Part shown: positions 37,020 through 47,232 of the stretch, piece after piece
Layout of the letters: every line of letters starts with the position of its first letter
Position numbering within the stretch: the stretch's first letter is position 1
Assembly (NCBI RefSeq): GCF_016801775.1
Contig: NZ_CP069004.1
Coordinates: forward strand, 2,666,001-2,730,000
Origin: Sulfitobacter mediterraneus
Lineage (GTDB): Bacteria; Pseudomonadota; Alphaproteobacteria; Rhodobacterales; Rhodobacteraceae
Length of the DNA stretch: 64,000 nucleotides
Reading direction: 5' to 3'
Made by a program: the position numbers and the translations under genes
Notes under the pieces: model-generated
The model's database searches: none
What the model was told of the DNA's origin: nothing
Seen by the model: the letters and a program-made list of their open reading frames with translations, nothing else

Positions 37020-37888
37020 CCAAAGTCGTGATCCAGGATCTCTTTGAGGTCCGGAATGACATCTGCGGTGCCGTGCCGCGCCACCATGAGCGCCCCGGCC
37101 CGCATCGCCAGATCAATTGCATCAGCCATCTCCATTCCGCGATCCAGTCCGGCGACTAGATAACCGGTAAAGGTATCGCCCGCCCCGGTCGTATCAACCG
37201 GATCGGCGGGGTAAGCCGCATAGGTCTGTGTGACATTCACCTTGTTAGAGACCCATCTGCATCCGTCACCGCCAAGCGTGACCACAACATCATCCACCGG
37301 CAGATCGGTCAATTCCTGCCCGGTTGCCGCGAGCAACTGCGCTGCCTCGACTTCATTCAAGATCAGTAGATCCGCCAGTGCTGCCATTTCGGCTACAACA
37401 TCGGTATCAAAGGGCGCGGCGGCATAGGCCACCCGTAACCCCAAGGTACGCGCTGTATCTGCCGCATATTTCTGGCCCAGCGTTTCGTTCTGCATCAAAA
37501 CAAAATCCCCCGGCGATGCCTCTGCCAATGCCGCGCCGATCATCTGTTCGGTGATGGCATGATTGGCACCCGGATAAAGAACGATGCTGTTTTCACCCGC
37601 CGGATCGACGCAGATATTGGCATGGCCTGTGGGGGTATCGACCTCTGAGATATGCTGCGTATCTACGCCATATTCCAACAAACGGTCCTTGGCCCATCCG
37701 CCATCGGCACCGACAGCGCCGATATGCACCACGCGCGCCGCAGCGCGCGCTGCTGCGACCGACATGTTTGCGCCCTTGCCGCCAAGCCCCCGGTCAAATC
37801 CGGTCGCGGCAAGGGTTTCCCCAGGTTCAGGCAAATGCGGCACACGATAGAAGTTGTCCGCGTTAATCGAACCAAGGTTCCAGATCAT
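37016..37888 (-). CDS. PfkB-family sugar kinase, ribokinase-like
   Basis: A 290-residue kinase of the ribokinase family. GLGGKGANMSVAAARA near 34-49 and the catalytic DTTGAGDTFTGYLVAG near 240-255 (base Asp in GAGD) are signatures. The substrate could be ribose or another sugar or nucleoside; no transporter is nearby to settle it. It overlaps the malic enzyme stop by 4 bases, so the two are probably cotranscribed. Confidence 0.9.
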   Translation of the reverse strand: MIWNLGSINADNFYRVPHLPEPGETLAATGFDRGLGGKGANMSVAAARAAARVVHIGAVGADGGWAKDRLLEYGVDTQHISEVDTPTGHANICVDPAGENSIVLYPGANHAITEQMIGAALAEASPGDFVLMQNETLGQKYAADTARTLGLRVAYAAAPFDTDVVAEMAALADLLILNEVEAAQLLAATGQELTDLPVDDVVVTLGGDGCRWVSNKVNVTQTYAAYPADPVDTTGAGDTFTGYLVAGLDRGMEMADAIDLAMRAGALMVARHGTADVIPDLKEILDHDFG

Positions 37889-40143
37889 TTGCCGACCTTA
37901 CAGGCCGCAAGAATCGCCATATTCGAGATGTCATTGGCCGTTGCGTTGGTCGAGCAAATCTGGATGGACTGATCCAAGCCGGTCAAGATTGGCCCGATCA
38001 CCGTTGCACCGCCCATTTCCTGCATCAATTTCACCGAAATACTGGCAGAGTGCCGCGCCGGCACAACCAGAATATTCGCTGGCCCCGTCAACCGCGAGAA
38101 CGGATAGCTTTTTTGTGCCGCAACATTCAGCGCCACATCGACGGTCATTTCGCCCTCGTACTCAAAATCGACACCGCGGGCGTCCAGAACGTTCGGTGCG
38201 AGGTGCATTTTTTCCGCACGCTCCGACACAGGATAGCCAAAGGTAGAGAAGCTGACGAAGGCCACACGCGGCTCCAGCCCCATATGCCGCGCAACCCGTG
38301 CGCCGCTTTCTGCGATATTGGCCAAATCGTTTTCATCCGGCCATTCATGCACCAGTGTATCGGCGATAAACACGATCCGCCCTTTGTGCATCAGCGCGGT
38401 AAACCCTGCCGCGCCATGTTCGGCATTTGCCTCAAACACATGGTTAATCCGCTCAAGCACATGCGCCGATTTGCGCGTTGCACCGGTCACAAGGCCATCG
38501 CCATGCCCATGCGCCAGCATCAATGCACCAAACACATGACGGTCTCGGGCGGCGAGGCGATGGATGTCTTTCTTGTCAAATCCGCGCCGTTGCAACCGGC
38601 CATAAAGGTAATCTTTGTAGCTGTCCAAATGCATGGTGTTCGCGGCGTTCACCACCTCCAGCTCGCGGACTGCATCCCCCATTCCGGTGGATTCAAGCTT
38701 GGCCTTCACATCATCAGGCCGTCCTACAACCAAGGCTTTGCCGAGACCCGCACGCTGATACATCACCGCGGCCCGCAAGACCCGTGGATCATCCCCTTCG
38801 GCGAAGACCATCCGCGCCTGATTGGCCCGTGCGCGAGCGTTTATGCCGCGCAAGATGTTGGCGGTCGGATCCATGCGGGATTTCAGGTTCAATTCATAGG
38901 CGTCCATGTCGATAATCGGACGCCGCGCCACGCCGGTATCCATGCCGGCCCGTGCGACCGCTGGCGGAATACGGTGAATAAGACGTGGATCAAACGGCGT
39001 TGGAATAATGTAATCGCGACCAAAGCTGAGAGTCTTGCCGTAAGCCACGGCAACCTCATCTGGCACGTCCTCGCGTGCGAGATTGGCAAGCGCATGGGCA
39101 CAGGCGATCTTCATCTCGTCGTTGATCGCACGGGCATGAATATCCAATGCTCCGCGGAACAGATAGGGAAAGCCCAAAACGTTGTTCACCTGATTTGGAT
39201 AATCACTGCGCCCGGTGGCCACGATGGCGTCCATGCGCACCTCATGCGCCTCTTCGGGCGTGATCTCCGGATCAGGGTTTGCCATTGCAAAGATCACCGG
39301 ATTGTCCGCCATGCTGGCCACCATATCGGGGGTCACGGCACCTTTGACCGACACACCGAGGAACACATCGGCGTCTTTCATCGCCTCTTCCAAAGTACGC
39401 AGCTTGGTGTTTGCCGCATGCGCCGATTTCCACTGGTTCATACCTTCGGTACGGCCCTGGTAGATCACACCCTTGGTGTCACACATGATGCAATTGTCAT
39501 GTTTTGCGCCCATCGCCTTGAGCAGCTCAAGACAGGCAATACCTGCTGCACCGGCACCGTTCAGAACGATTTTGACATCTTCGATCTTTTTTCCGGAAAT
39601 ATGCAAAGCGTTCAGCAGTCCCGCCGCACAGATCACCGCAGTGCCATGCTGATCATCGTGAAAGACAGGGATATCCATCTCTTCTTTCAGGCGCTGCTCA
39701 ATGATAAAGCATTCCGGCGCCTTGATGTCCTCAAGATTGATGCCACCAAAGGTGGGTCCCATCAATTTGCACGCGTTGATAAAGGCCTCGGTATCTTCGG
39801 TATCCAGCTCAATATCGATGGAATTCACATCAGCGAAACGCTTGAACAGGACGGCCTTGCCTTCCATCACCGGCTTGGAGGCCAGCGCCCCAAGATTGCC
39901 CAAGCCCAAAACCGCTGTCCCGTTGGAGATCACCGCCACAAGGTTGCCCTTGTTGGTATAATCATAAGCAGTTTCAGGCGCTTCAGCGATGGCCTCGCAG
40001 GGCACGGCAACACCGGGCGAATAGGCCAGGCTCAAATCGCGCTGGGTGGTCATCGGGACGGTTGCGCTGATCTCGAACTTGCCGGGGCTGGGTTCGAGGT
40101 GGAAGGCAAGCGCTTCTTCTGAGGTGATACGGTTTTTGGTCAC
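37885..40143 (-). CDS. maeB: NADP-type malic enzyme with C-terminal phosphotransacetylase-like domain
   Basis: A 752-residue enzyme: residues 1 to about 425 are malic enzyme (malate to pyruvate with CO2 release; FHDDQHGTAV, GAGAAGIACLEL), and the rest is a phosphotransacetylase-like domain that is regulatory in homologues. The start codon is GTG at 40143 (MTKNRITSEEALAFHL); no nearer ATG fits the family start. It precedes the ribokinase gene with a 4-base overlap. In roseobacters it links the TCA cycle to pyruvate/acetyl-CoA. Confidence 0.95.
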   Translation of the reverse strand: MTKNRITSEEALAFHLEPSPGKFEISATVPMTTQRDLSLAYSPGVAVPCEAIAEAPETAYDYTNKGNLVAVISNGTAVLGLGNLGALASKPVMEGKAVLFKRFADVNSIDIELDTEDTEAFINACKLMGPTFGGINLEDIKAPECFIIEQRLKEEMDIPVFHDDQHGTAVICAAGLLNALHISGKKIEDVKIVLNGAGAAGIACLELLKAMGAKHDNCIMCDTKGVIYQGRTEGMNQWKSAHAANTKLRTLEEAMKDADVFLGVSVKGAVTPDMVASMADNPVIFAMANPDPEITPEEAHEVRMDAIVATGRSDYPNQVNNVLGFPYLFRGALDIHARAINDEMKIACAHALANLAREDVPDEVAVAYGKTLSFGRDYIIPTPFDPRLIHRIPPAVARAGMDTGVARRPIIDMDAYELNLKSRMDPTANILRGINARARANQARMVFAEGDDPRVLRAAVMYQRAGLGKALVVGRPDDVKAKLESTGMGDAVRELEVVNAANTMHLDSYKDYLYGRLQRRGFDKKDIHRLAARDRHVFGALMLAHGHGDGLVTGATRKSAHVLERINHVFEANAEHGAAGFTALMHKGRIVFIADTLVHEWPDENDLANIAESGARVARHMGLEPRVAFVSFSTFGYPVSERAEKMHLAPNVLDARGVDFEYEGEMTVDVALNVAAQKSYPFSRLTGPANILVVPARHSASISVKLMQEMGGATVIGPILTGLDQSIQICSTNATANDISNMAILAACKVGK

Positions 40144-40199
40144 GGGATCGGCTTTCTGCTGTTTAGACGAGTCATAGACAGCAAAGCACGCGCATACAA

Positions 40200-41930
40200 T
40201 CAGGTGACGTATTTGACCCAGTTATGTGCGGTAACGAAATTCTCGTGCCGTTCAGGGAAATCGCGCTCAAGCCGGGATAGGGCCCATCGGATCACTTGCG
40301 GGCGCTCACACCGGTTCGCGCACCAGATCATCCGCACCAAGGTCTGCCAACGGCTGCGATCTGCCTTATAGGCCAAATCCAGCGCCACCAATTCTGACTT
40401 GGGTTCATCCAGTTCCTTGTGGCAATCCGCCTTGATCAGGCAAAGCTCTGCGTCGCGGTCCAGAAATTCGGCATGATGGTCAATAAGATCTGCCGCTTTC
40501 TCCGGCGCTCCTGCCTGCAAAGCACGAGTGGCGGTTTCGATCAAAATCGCCAGTTTGGTCAATTTCGGATAATGCCCCAACAAGGTAACGACAAAGGCCA
40601 TAATCTCCGCTGTTGCAGCCTCACCAAGACGCACGGGAACAATGCCGTCCTGACTGAAGTTCGGCTCTAACAAAGGGTTTTCTGTGTTGTGGTCTGCAAA
40701 AAAACTGATGTAACGACATTGCGCAGCGTTCGCCAAAGGCCAGAAATCCCCCCAACGAAACTGCGCGGTTTGCAATGTCCCAAGCTCGATCACATAGGTA
40801 TCAGGATTGGCAAACAACATGTTGGTAAAGCCGGCCCCATGATAGGAAATCATCACTTCTGCCTGGGCCATGATCGCCACCTGCTCTAGCGGTGACAGGT
40901 TTTCAAACACAACATATTCAAAATCAAACAGGCGCAGATGATCAAACAACAGATCCTCACCTTCCATGTGCCGCGCTCGACTTTGGCGATCATCGCGGCC
41001 CACAAAGAACCGCTTGGGCAAATAACTAAAATCCTGCCCCTCGATCGCCGCCAAACCGCGGTTGCGCAGGGCAATCAGTGGCGAACTGACGCAGTTCATC
41101 GCCAGAACCGCCTGACCACGCACATCCGTCAAACCACCCCCCTCAACAAACGGTTTTGGCGCGAAATCACCTATCCCACTGACGCTTTCACGTGGCGCCT
41201 GATAGTGGCCACCCAAAAAATCATAGGTCGATATGACGCTGTCGTATTCTTTCGGCGCCCGCTCAAAAAACACCCGCCCCGCGAGCTCAGGAAACAACGC
41301 ATCCACAAAAGCCCTGGCGAAGGGTCTTTGTTTGTCTTCCTGGTTCGGAAAATGGAAATAGACATCTCCGGTGAAGTTATGCCCATCCAGAACCGTCAGC
41401 TGTGACAGAGACTCGGTGATAAAATGATAGAAGTTGAACGTGTTTCGGCATTCGATAGCAACGTCAGTATTAGGCTCTAAATCGGCCAGACTCGACGGAA
41501 TTTCACGCTCCGTGTTCTCATTTTGACAACCTGCAAGATAGGTCTGAACCTGATCAACGCTGTCAATCTCAGCCTCTTCATTTTCCCAACGAAACCGGTT
41601 GATCAACCGCACCCCGGAGGCGCCGTTAAGCAACATTCTGTCCTGCACCATGATGTGGGATTTACGAAAACTCGCCTGCTCCAGATAAATCGGGGCGGCA
41701 GCGTATTCGATCGCCTTGCTAAAGGTCTTTTGCCGCTTGGTGACCGTCAGGAATGATCGGATCTTCTTGTTGATCTGCGCATGTTCGCTTACCGCAAATC
41801 CTTCGATGATGGCGCGCTCTTTGGGTCGCCAGATAAATTCCGGCCTCTTCAGCAGAAAAAACCCCGGATCGCTCCAGGGGTTGTGAAACAAGGTTTCTGG
41901 CGGCAACGACAGGTCAATCTTGTTGCGCAC
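40200..41930 (-). CDS. GT61-like glycosyltransferase with C-terminal helical repeats
   Basis: A 576-residue protein. The central part (KRFFVGRDDRQSRARH, then FEYVVFENLSPLEQVAIMAQAEVMISYHGAGFTNMLF) matches DUF563/glycosyltransferase family 61, which transfers sugars onto glycans or proteins. Residues about 445-570 are helical with TPR-like spacing. There is no signal peptide. The start is a GTG at 41930 with a weak ribosome binding site. No other polysaccharide gene is near, so this appears to be an orphan glycosyltransferase. It is between maeB and mutS. Confidence 0.8.
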   Translation of the reverse strand: MRNKIDLSLPPETLFHNPWSDPGFFLLKRPEFIWRPKERAIIEGFAVSEHAQINKKIRSFLTVTKRQKTFSKAIEYAAAPIYLEQASFRKSHIMVQDRMLLNGASGVRLINRFRWENEEAEIDSVDQVQTYLAGCQNENTEREIPSSLADLEPNTDVAIECRNTFNFYHFITESLSQLTVLDGHNFTGDVYFHFPNQEDKQRPFARAFVDALFPELAGRVFFERAPKEYDSVISTYDFLGGHYQAPRESVSGIGDFAPKPFVEGGGLTDVRGQAVLAMNCVSSPLIALRNRGLAAIEGQDFSYLPKRFFVGRDDRQSRARHMEGEDLLFDHLRLFDFEYVVFENLSPLEQVAIMAQAEVMISYHGAGFTNMLFANPDTYVIELGTLQTAQFRWGDFWPLANAAQCRYISFFADHNTENPLLEPNFSQDGIVPVRLGEAATAEIMAFVVTLLGHYPKLTKLAILIETATRALQAGAPEKAADLIDHHAEFLDRDAELCLIKADCHKELDEPKSELVALDLAYKADRSRWQTLVRMIWCANRCERPQVIRWALSRLERDFPERHENFVTAHNWVKYVT

Positions 41931-42070
41931 GGGCGGGCGGAGCTCTCATCATGTGGTGTTAACCCGATTTTATCACGAAGAATGCCCCGGTCTACCAACA
42001 TCTCTGGGCGTGGCCCTCTTTCCTCAGACCGCATGGTTTTGTACAGACAGACATGCGCGGGGAGAATGCA

Positions 42071-44716
42071 GTGAGCGAAGAAAAAGTCACGCCGATGATG
42101 GCGCAATATCTTGAGCTTAAGGCCGGATATGCCGACGCCCTGCTGTTCTACCGGATGGGCGATTTTTACGAGATGTTTTTTGATGATGCGGTCGCTGCCG
42201 CAGAGGCATTGGATATCGCGCTGACCAAACGCGGCAAACATGCGGGCAAGGATATCCCGATGTGCGGTGTCCCCGTTCATGCCGCCGAAGGGTACTTGCT
42301 CACGCTGATCCGCAAAGGGTTTCGCGTTGCGGTGTGCGAACAAATGGAAAGCCCGGCCGAGGCGAAGAAGCGCGGGTATAAATCGGTAGTCAAACGCGAT
42401 GTTGTCCGCCTTGTCACCCCCGGCACCCTGACCGAAGAGGCCTTGCTCGAACCGCGCCGCCACAATTACCTTGCTGCATTTGCCGAGGTACGTGATGTAT
42501 CGGCGCTGGCTTGGGTCGATATCTCTACCGGTGCCTTTCACGTCATGCCCTTGGCAACCGTTCGGTTGAGCCCGGAACTGGCCCGCCTCACCCCATCCGA
42601 ATTGATCGTGTCCGAAGCCAAAGAGCAGGAATTTGCCGATTTAGTTTCTGATTTCGGCCTCGCTTTAACCGGGATCGCCCGCTCCGCCTTTGACAGCACC
42701 GCAGCCGAAAAACGCATCTGTAATCTGTTCGGCATTGCAACCCTTGATGCCTTCGGAAGCTTTTCCCGCGCCGAAGTTTCCGCAATGGGTGCATTGATCG
42801 ATTATTTGGAGATCACTCAAAAAGGCAAACTGCCCCTCCTGCGCTCGCCCCAGAAGGAAAGCGAAGCCCGCAGCGTTCAGATTGACGCCGCTACCCGACG
42901 CAACCTGGAATTGACCCATAGCATGACAGGTGGTCGCGCTGGATCGCTTTTGTCGATCATGGATCGCACCTGTACCGCCGGCGGCGCGAGACTGCTGGAG
43001 CGCCGGATCGCAAGCCCCTCGCGGTCTTTAGAGACTGTTATCAACCGTCTTAATGCGATTTCCTTCTGCACCGAACACCGTCGCCTTGTTCAGGATATCC
43101 GTGATCATCTGCGCAAGGTGCCTGATCTTGACCGCGCCTTGTCTCGGCTTTCTCTGGATCGGGGTGGTCCGCGCGATATCGCCGCAATCCGCAATGGCCT
43201 CGCAGAGGCAGAACAACTCCAAAACCTGATCTCGCCATCTGATCTGCCAGATCTGCTTGCCACTGCGGCAAAAGGTTTGACCGGCCATGCCGATCTCGTT
43301 GACCTTTTGGATGCCGCGCTGGTTGCAGAGCCGCCGCTCCTGGCCCGCGATGGCGGATTCATCGCCGAAGGCTATGACGAAGAACTGGATGCTTCGCGCA
43401 AACTGCGCGATGAAGGGCGTTCTGTCATCGCAGAAATGCAACAGAATTTCGTCTCTATCACGGGCATCTCGACACTGAAGATCAAGCACAACAATGTGCT
43501 GGGATATTTTATTGAAACCACCGCAACCCATGCAGACAAGATGCTGGCGCCACCCCTGTCCGAGACCTTTATCCATCGTCAGACAACTGCAAATCAGGTA
43601 CGCTTCACAACGGTAGAATTGTCCGAAATGGAGACAAAGATTCTCAATGCGGGGAACCACGCGCTTGAGATCGAGAAACGGCTATTTGAATCCCTCAAAG
43701 CCGCCATTCTTGAAAGCGCCGCGCAGATCGGTGTCACCGCAACCGCGCTGGCCGAGATTGATCTGGCCTCGGGCCTGGCCGATCTTGCGTTGGCGGAAAA
43801 CTGGACACGCCCCAAGGTTGACAACAGCCGCGCCTTTGACATCAAGGGTGGTCGTCATCCCGTGGTGGAACGCGCCCTCGCCCAACAATCGGGTGAACCG
43901 TTTATCGCCAACGATTGTGACCTCAGCGCATCGGATCAGGATGCGAATATTTGGTTGCTGACCGGCCCCAATATGGCCGGTAAATCTACATTTCTGCGCC
44001 AGAACGCGCTGATCGCCCTGATGGCTCAAATGGGCAGCTTCGTCCCCGCCGCTTCTGCGCATATCGGCATGATCAGCCAGCTTTTCAGCCGGGTGGGTGC
44101 TTCGGATGACCTGGCGCGCGGCCGCTCCACATTTATGGTCGAAATGGTTGAAACCGCCGCGATTCTCAACCAAGCGGACGACCGCGCCTTGGTAATCCTC
44201 GATGAAATTGGTCGCGGCACAGCGACTTATGATGGGTTGTCGATCGCTTGGGCCACGCTTGAACATCTGCATGATGTGAACAAATCTCGGGCGCTCTTTG
44301 CCACCCATTATCACGAAATGACCGCCCTTTCCGGTAAATTGAACGGCGTTGATAACGCCACAGTCGCGGTGAAAGAATGGGAAGGCGAGGTGATCTTTCT
44401 GCACGAGGTGCGCAAGGGCGCGGCGGATCGATCTTATGGCGTACAAGTGGCGCAACTTGCCGGTTTGCCTGATGCGGTGATCGCCCGCGCCCGTGTTGTT
44501 CTTGATGCGCTGGAAAAAGGCGAACGCGAAGGTGGCGCAACCCAGAAAACCCTGATCGACGATCTACCACTTTTCTCGGTGAGCGCCACGCCGGCCCCTG
44601 CTCCGACCCAAAAGTCCGAGGTTGAAGAACAACTCAAGACGATCATGCCAGATGAGCTGACCCCGCGTGAGGCACTTGATCTGCTGTACAAACTAAAAGA
44701 GGCGGTCAAAGACTGA
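42071..44716 (+). CDS. mutS: DNA mismatch repair protein MutS
   Basis: MutS recognises base mismatches. The 881-residue protein has the mismatch-reading FYRMGDFYEMF near 27-37, the ATPase Walker A TGPNMAGKST near 637, DEIGRGTATYDG and the signature THYHEM. I choose the GTG at 42071 because GGGGAG lies 6 bases upstream and SEEKVTPMMAQYLELKAG fits the family; an ATG at 42053 would add six residues. Its last codons form part of a terminator (44696-44732). Confidence 0.96.
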   Translation: MSEEKVTPMMAQYLELKAGYADALLFYRMGDFYEMFFDDAVAAAEALDIALTKRGKHAGKDIPMCGVPVHAAEGYLLTLIRKGFRVAVCEQMESPAEAKKRGYKSVVKRDVVRLVTPGTLTEEALLEPRRHNYLAAFAEVRDVSALAWVDISTGAFHVMPLATVRLSPELARLTPSELIVSEAKEQEFADLVSDFGLALTGIARSAFDSTAAEKRICNLFGIATLDAFGSFSRAEVSAMGALIDYLEITQKGKLPLLRSPQKESEARSVQIDAATRRNLELTHSMTGGRAGSLLSIMDRTCTAGGARLLERRIASPSRSLETVINRLNAISFCTEHRRLVQDIRDHLRKVPDLDRALSRLSLDRGGPRDIAAIRNGLAEAEQLQNLISPSDLPDLLATAAKGLTGHADLVDLLDAALVAEPPLLARDGGFIAEGYDEELDASRKLRDEGRSVIAEMQQNFVSITGISTLKIKHNNVLGYFIETTATHADKMLAPPLSETFIHRQTTANQVRFTTVELSEMETKILNAGNHALEIEKRLFESLKAAILESAAQIGVTATALAEIDLASGLADLALAENWTRPKVDNSRAFDIKGGRHPVVERALAQQSGEPFIANDCDLSASDQDANIWLLTGPNMAGKSTFLRQNALIALMAQMGSFVPAASAHIGMISQLFSRVGASDDLARGRSTFMVEMVETAAILNQADDRALVILDEIGRGTATYDGLSIAWATLEHLHDVNKSRALFATHYHEMTALSGKLNGVDNATVAVKEWEGEVIFLHEVRKGAADRSYGVQVAQLAGLPDAVIARARVVLDALEKGEREGGATQKTLIDDLPLFSVSATPAPAPTQKSEVEEQLKTIMPDELTPREALDLLYKLKEAVKD

Positions 44717-44732
44717 CCACCTCTTTCTTTTT
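44696..44732. terminator. Terminator overlapping the end of mutS
   Basis: AAAGAGG (44696-44702) pairs with CCTCTTT (44720-44726) and GGTCA (44704-44708) with TGACC (44714-44718), around a 5-base loop, with one C/A mismatch between the two stems. A CTTTTT tract follows on the plus strand. The mutS stop (44714-44716) lies inside the stem. On the minus strand it follows grpE (ends 44770), with a shorter T run. Confidence 0.85.
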
Positions 44733-44769
44733 GGCTCAATAAATACTCTCGCCGAAGGCAAGAAATCTC

Positions 44770-45333
44770 TTATCCCGCAGGTTGCGACGAAACCCCAACC
44801 TGAGCGGGACGAAGCAAGCGGTCATGCAACATGAAACCTTCTGCCGCGACCTGGATAATGTCACCCGCTTTGGTGCCCGGCACCGGCGCTTCGAACATGG
44901 CCTGATGATGCTGCGGATCGAATTTATCGCCGACTTCCGGCGCGATCACTTCGATCCCGTGTTTCTTGAACACATTCAGCAGCTCGCGCATGGTCAGCTC
45001 CACACCCTCAAGCAATGGGCCGGACACCTGCCGCTGCTCTTCTGTGGCGGCCTCAAGGGCGCGTTTCATATTGTCGTAAACAGGCAGCATGTCACGGGCC
45101 AGCTTTGACCCGCCATAGTTCTCCGCCTCACGGCGATCCTTGTCAGACCGCTTACGTGCATTCTCGGCATCGGCCAGCGCCCGCATGAAACGGTCTTTGT
45201 ATTGATCCCGGTCTGCACGAAGCTGTTCAAGCTCCAGCGCTTCATCATCAATCTCGGCCGCGTCCTCGGCAAATTCCTCTGCCATCGCTTGCTCAATATC
45301 GTCGAGAAAATCGTTTTCCTTAGGCTCTGCCAT
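44770..45333 (-). CDS. grpE: Nucleotide-exchange factor GrpE
   Basis: GrpE releases ADP from DnaK in the Hsp70 cycle. The 187-residue product has an acidic N-terminus, a long charged helix (LRADRDQYKDRFMRALADAENARKRSDKD) and the C-terminal beta domain with FDPQHHQAMF near 132-141. GAGGTGAAAA precedes the ATG. It lies 9 bases downstream of hrcA, as in many bacteria, so both belong to one heat-shock operon. dnaK and dnaJ are elsewhere. Confidence 0.97.
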   Translation of the reverse strand: MAEPKENDFLDDIEQAMAEEFAEDAAEIDDEALELEQLRADRDQYKDRFMRALADAENARKRSDKDRREAENYGGSKLARDMLPVYDNMKRALEAATEEQRQVSGPLLEGVELTMRELLNVFKKHGIEVIAPEVGDKFDPQHHQAMFEAPVPGTKAGDIIQVAAEGFMLHDRLLRPAQVGVSSQPAG

Positions 45334-45342
45334 TTTTCACCT

Positions 45343-46413
45343 CTAACTCCGATCAGACACCAGTTTTCCGACCAGCTGTGCCGTGTAATTCACAATCGGC
45401 ACGATACGTCCATAGTTCAGGCGAGTGGGGCCAATCACGCCGACCGCACCAATCACCTTTCGATCAGCGTTCATATAAGGGGAAAACACCAGAGAGGAAC
45501 CCGAAAGTGAGAAAAGTTTGTTTTCTGAGCCGATAAAAATGCGCACACCCTCGCCGCCCTCGGCCAAATCAAGAAATTCGGCGATGTCACGCTTACGTTC
45601 CAGATCATCAAACAGGCTGCGAATACGTTCCAGATCCTCGGCTTCCGCTTCCGTCCCCAGCAGATTCGACCGACCTCGGACGATCAAACGCTCCGTGTTG
45701 GTATCCTCGCCTTGCCACAGTGCCAGACCACTTTCCACCATGTCGCGGGCCAGAACATCAATCTCTTGTCGCCTTTGTGCGATCTCCCGCTCAATGGTTT
45801 TTTGAAGCTCGCTGATGGTTTTACCTTCAACCAGCGCATTGAGGAAATTTGCCGCCTCCCGCATGGAACTCGGCGTTTGCCCAGGGGGCGGCGTGAACAG
45901 TCGATTTTCCACATGACCGTCCGAAAACACCAGAACAACGAGTGCCCGATCCTGCGACAGGGACACAAATTCGATATGTTTTATAGGGGCTTCGTGCTTG
46001 GGCGTCATAACCAGTGACGCCCCTTGCGTGACTCCCGACAAGGCAGAGCCAACACGATCAAGCAGACCGCCAACATCCGATGCATTGTCGCCAAGGGTTG
46101 CATCAATCTTTTCGCGGTCGGTCTCTGTCGGATCACCCAGTTCGATCATCCCGTCGACGAACATCCGCAGGCCCAGTTGTGTAGGAATACGCCCGGCGCT
46201 GACGTGCGGCGATCCCAAGACACCAAGGTACTCAAGATCCTGCATCACGTTCCGGATTGTTGCCGCACTGACCTTTTCACTGAAATCCCGTGTCAGGGTT
46301 CGTGACCCGACAGGATCACCATTGGCCAGATATCCTTCGACCACCCGGCGAAACACTTCGCGGGATCGGTCATTCATCTCGTTGAGTAGGTCAGAGGTCT
46401 CTGTCATCTTCAT
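45343..46413 (-). CDS. hrcA: Heat-inducible transcription repressor HrcA
   Basis: HrcA represses chaperone genes by binding CIRCE elements. The 356-residue protein has a winged-helix N-terminus ([37 protein letters not shown]) and the GAF-like inducer domain, ending in [19 protein letters not shown], a family hallmark. The first ATG (46413) and a second at 46407 are both usable. I see no clear CIRCE inverted repeat upstream of its own gene, and other promoter signals are not clear. Confidence 0.96.
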   Translation of the reverse strand: MKMTETSDLLNEMNDRSREVFRRVVEGYLANGDPVGSRTLTRDFSEKVSAATIRNVMQDLEYLGVLGSPHVSAGRIPTQLGLRMFVDGMIELGDPTETDREKIDATLGDNASDVGGLLDRVGSALSGVTQGASLVMTPKHEAPIKHIEFVSLSQDRALVVLVFSDGHVENRLFTPPPGQTPSSMREAANFLNALVEGKTISELQKTIEREIAQRRQEIDVLARDMVESGLALWQGEDTNTERLIVRGRSNLLGTEAEAEDLERIRSLFDDLERKRDIAEFLDLAEGGEGVRIFIGSENKLFSLSGSSLVFSPYMNADRKVIGAVGVIGPTRLNYGRIVPIVNYTAQLVGKLVSDRS

Positions 46414-46518
46414 ACCTGTTTAGGAGATAATAAAGGTGCAGCAAGGGTAAACGTCAATCGGGCTTGCATACAGCATAGGTCGGGCGCTATCCCCGGTTCA
46501 AACTGTAAAGGAATGAAT

Positions 46519-47232
46519 ATGCGTCCCTCTGGCCGGAAACTTGATGAAATGCGTGCTGTCTCTGTTGAGGTAGGCTTTACCAAACATGCCGAAGGGTCGG
46601 CGCTGATCAAGATGGGGGATACCCATGTCTTGTGTACTGCAACCATCGAAGATCGCGTTCCGCCGTTTATCAAAGGTTCCGGTTTGGGTTGGGTCACCGC
46701 AGAATACGGCATGCTGCCCCGCGCCACCAACACCCGGATGCGCCGTGAGGCCACAGCGGGCAAGCAAGGCGGCCGCACTGTTGAAATTCAACGCCTGATT
46801 GGCCGGTCTTTGCGGGCAGGTGTTGATCGCGTTGCGCTGGGCGAACGTCAGATCACCGTGGATTGCGATGTTTTGCAGGCCGATGGCGGCACCCGCTGCG
46901 CGTCGATCACCGGCGGCTGGATTGCGCTGCGTCTTGCGGTCAACAAATTGATGAAGGCCGGCGATGTGATCACCGATCCGCTGGTTGATCCAGTCGCCGC
47001 AATCAGCTGCGGCATTTACGCGGGTCAGCCCGTGCTTGATCTCGATTATCCTGAAGATTCAGAAGCAGGGGTAGACGGCAACATCATCATGACCGGCTCA
47101 AAGCGATTGATCGAAGTTCAGATGAGCGCTGAGGGCTCCACTTACTCGCGCGATCAAATGAACCAATTGATGGACCTGGCCGAAAAAGGCGTGTCCGAAC
47201 TCGTCGCGATCCAAAAGGACGTCACTGCGTGA
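46519..47232 (+). CDS. rph: Ribonuclease PH
   Basis: RNase PH trims the 3' end of tRNA precursors with phosphate. The 237-residue protein starts [17 protein letters not shown], which is the family start. AAAGGA lies 6 bases before this ATG (46519); an ATG at 46513 has it only 1 base away, so I reject it. [16 protein letters not shown] and GGWIALRLA support the family. It diverges from hrcA and overlaps rdgB by 4 bases (GTGA). Confidence 0.96.
   Translation: MRPSGRKLDEMRAVSVEVGFTKHAEGSALIKMGDTHVLCTATIEDRVPPFIKGSGLGWVTAEYGMLPRATNTRMRREATAGKQGGRTVEIQRLIGRSLRAGVDRVALGERQITVDCDVLQADGGTRCASITGGWIALRLAVNKLMKAGDVITDPLVDPVAAISCGIYAGQPVLDLDYPEDSEAGVDGNIIMTGSKRLIEVQMSAEGSTYSRDQMNQLMDLAEKGVSELVAIQKDVTA

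Noticed and set aside
38050-40122. 690-codon open frame opposite maeB
   Set aside because: Shadow of malic enzyme, with no recognisable motif.
45343-46518. CIRCE element upstream of hrcA
   Set aside because: I looked for the TTAGCACTC-N9-GAGTGCTAA repeat in the hrcA-rph gap and did not see it.
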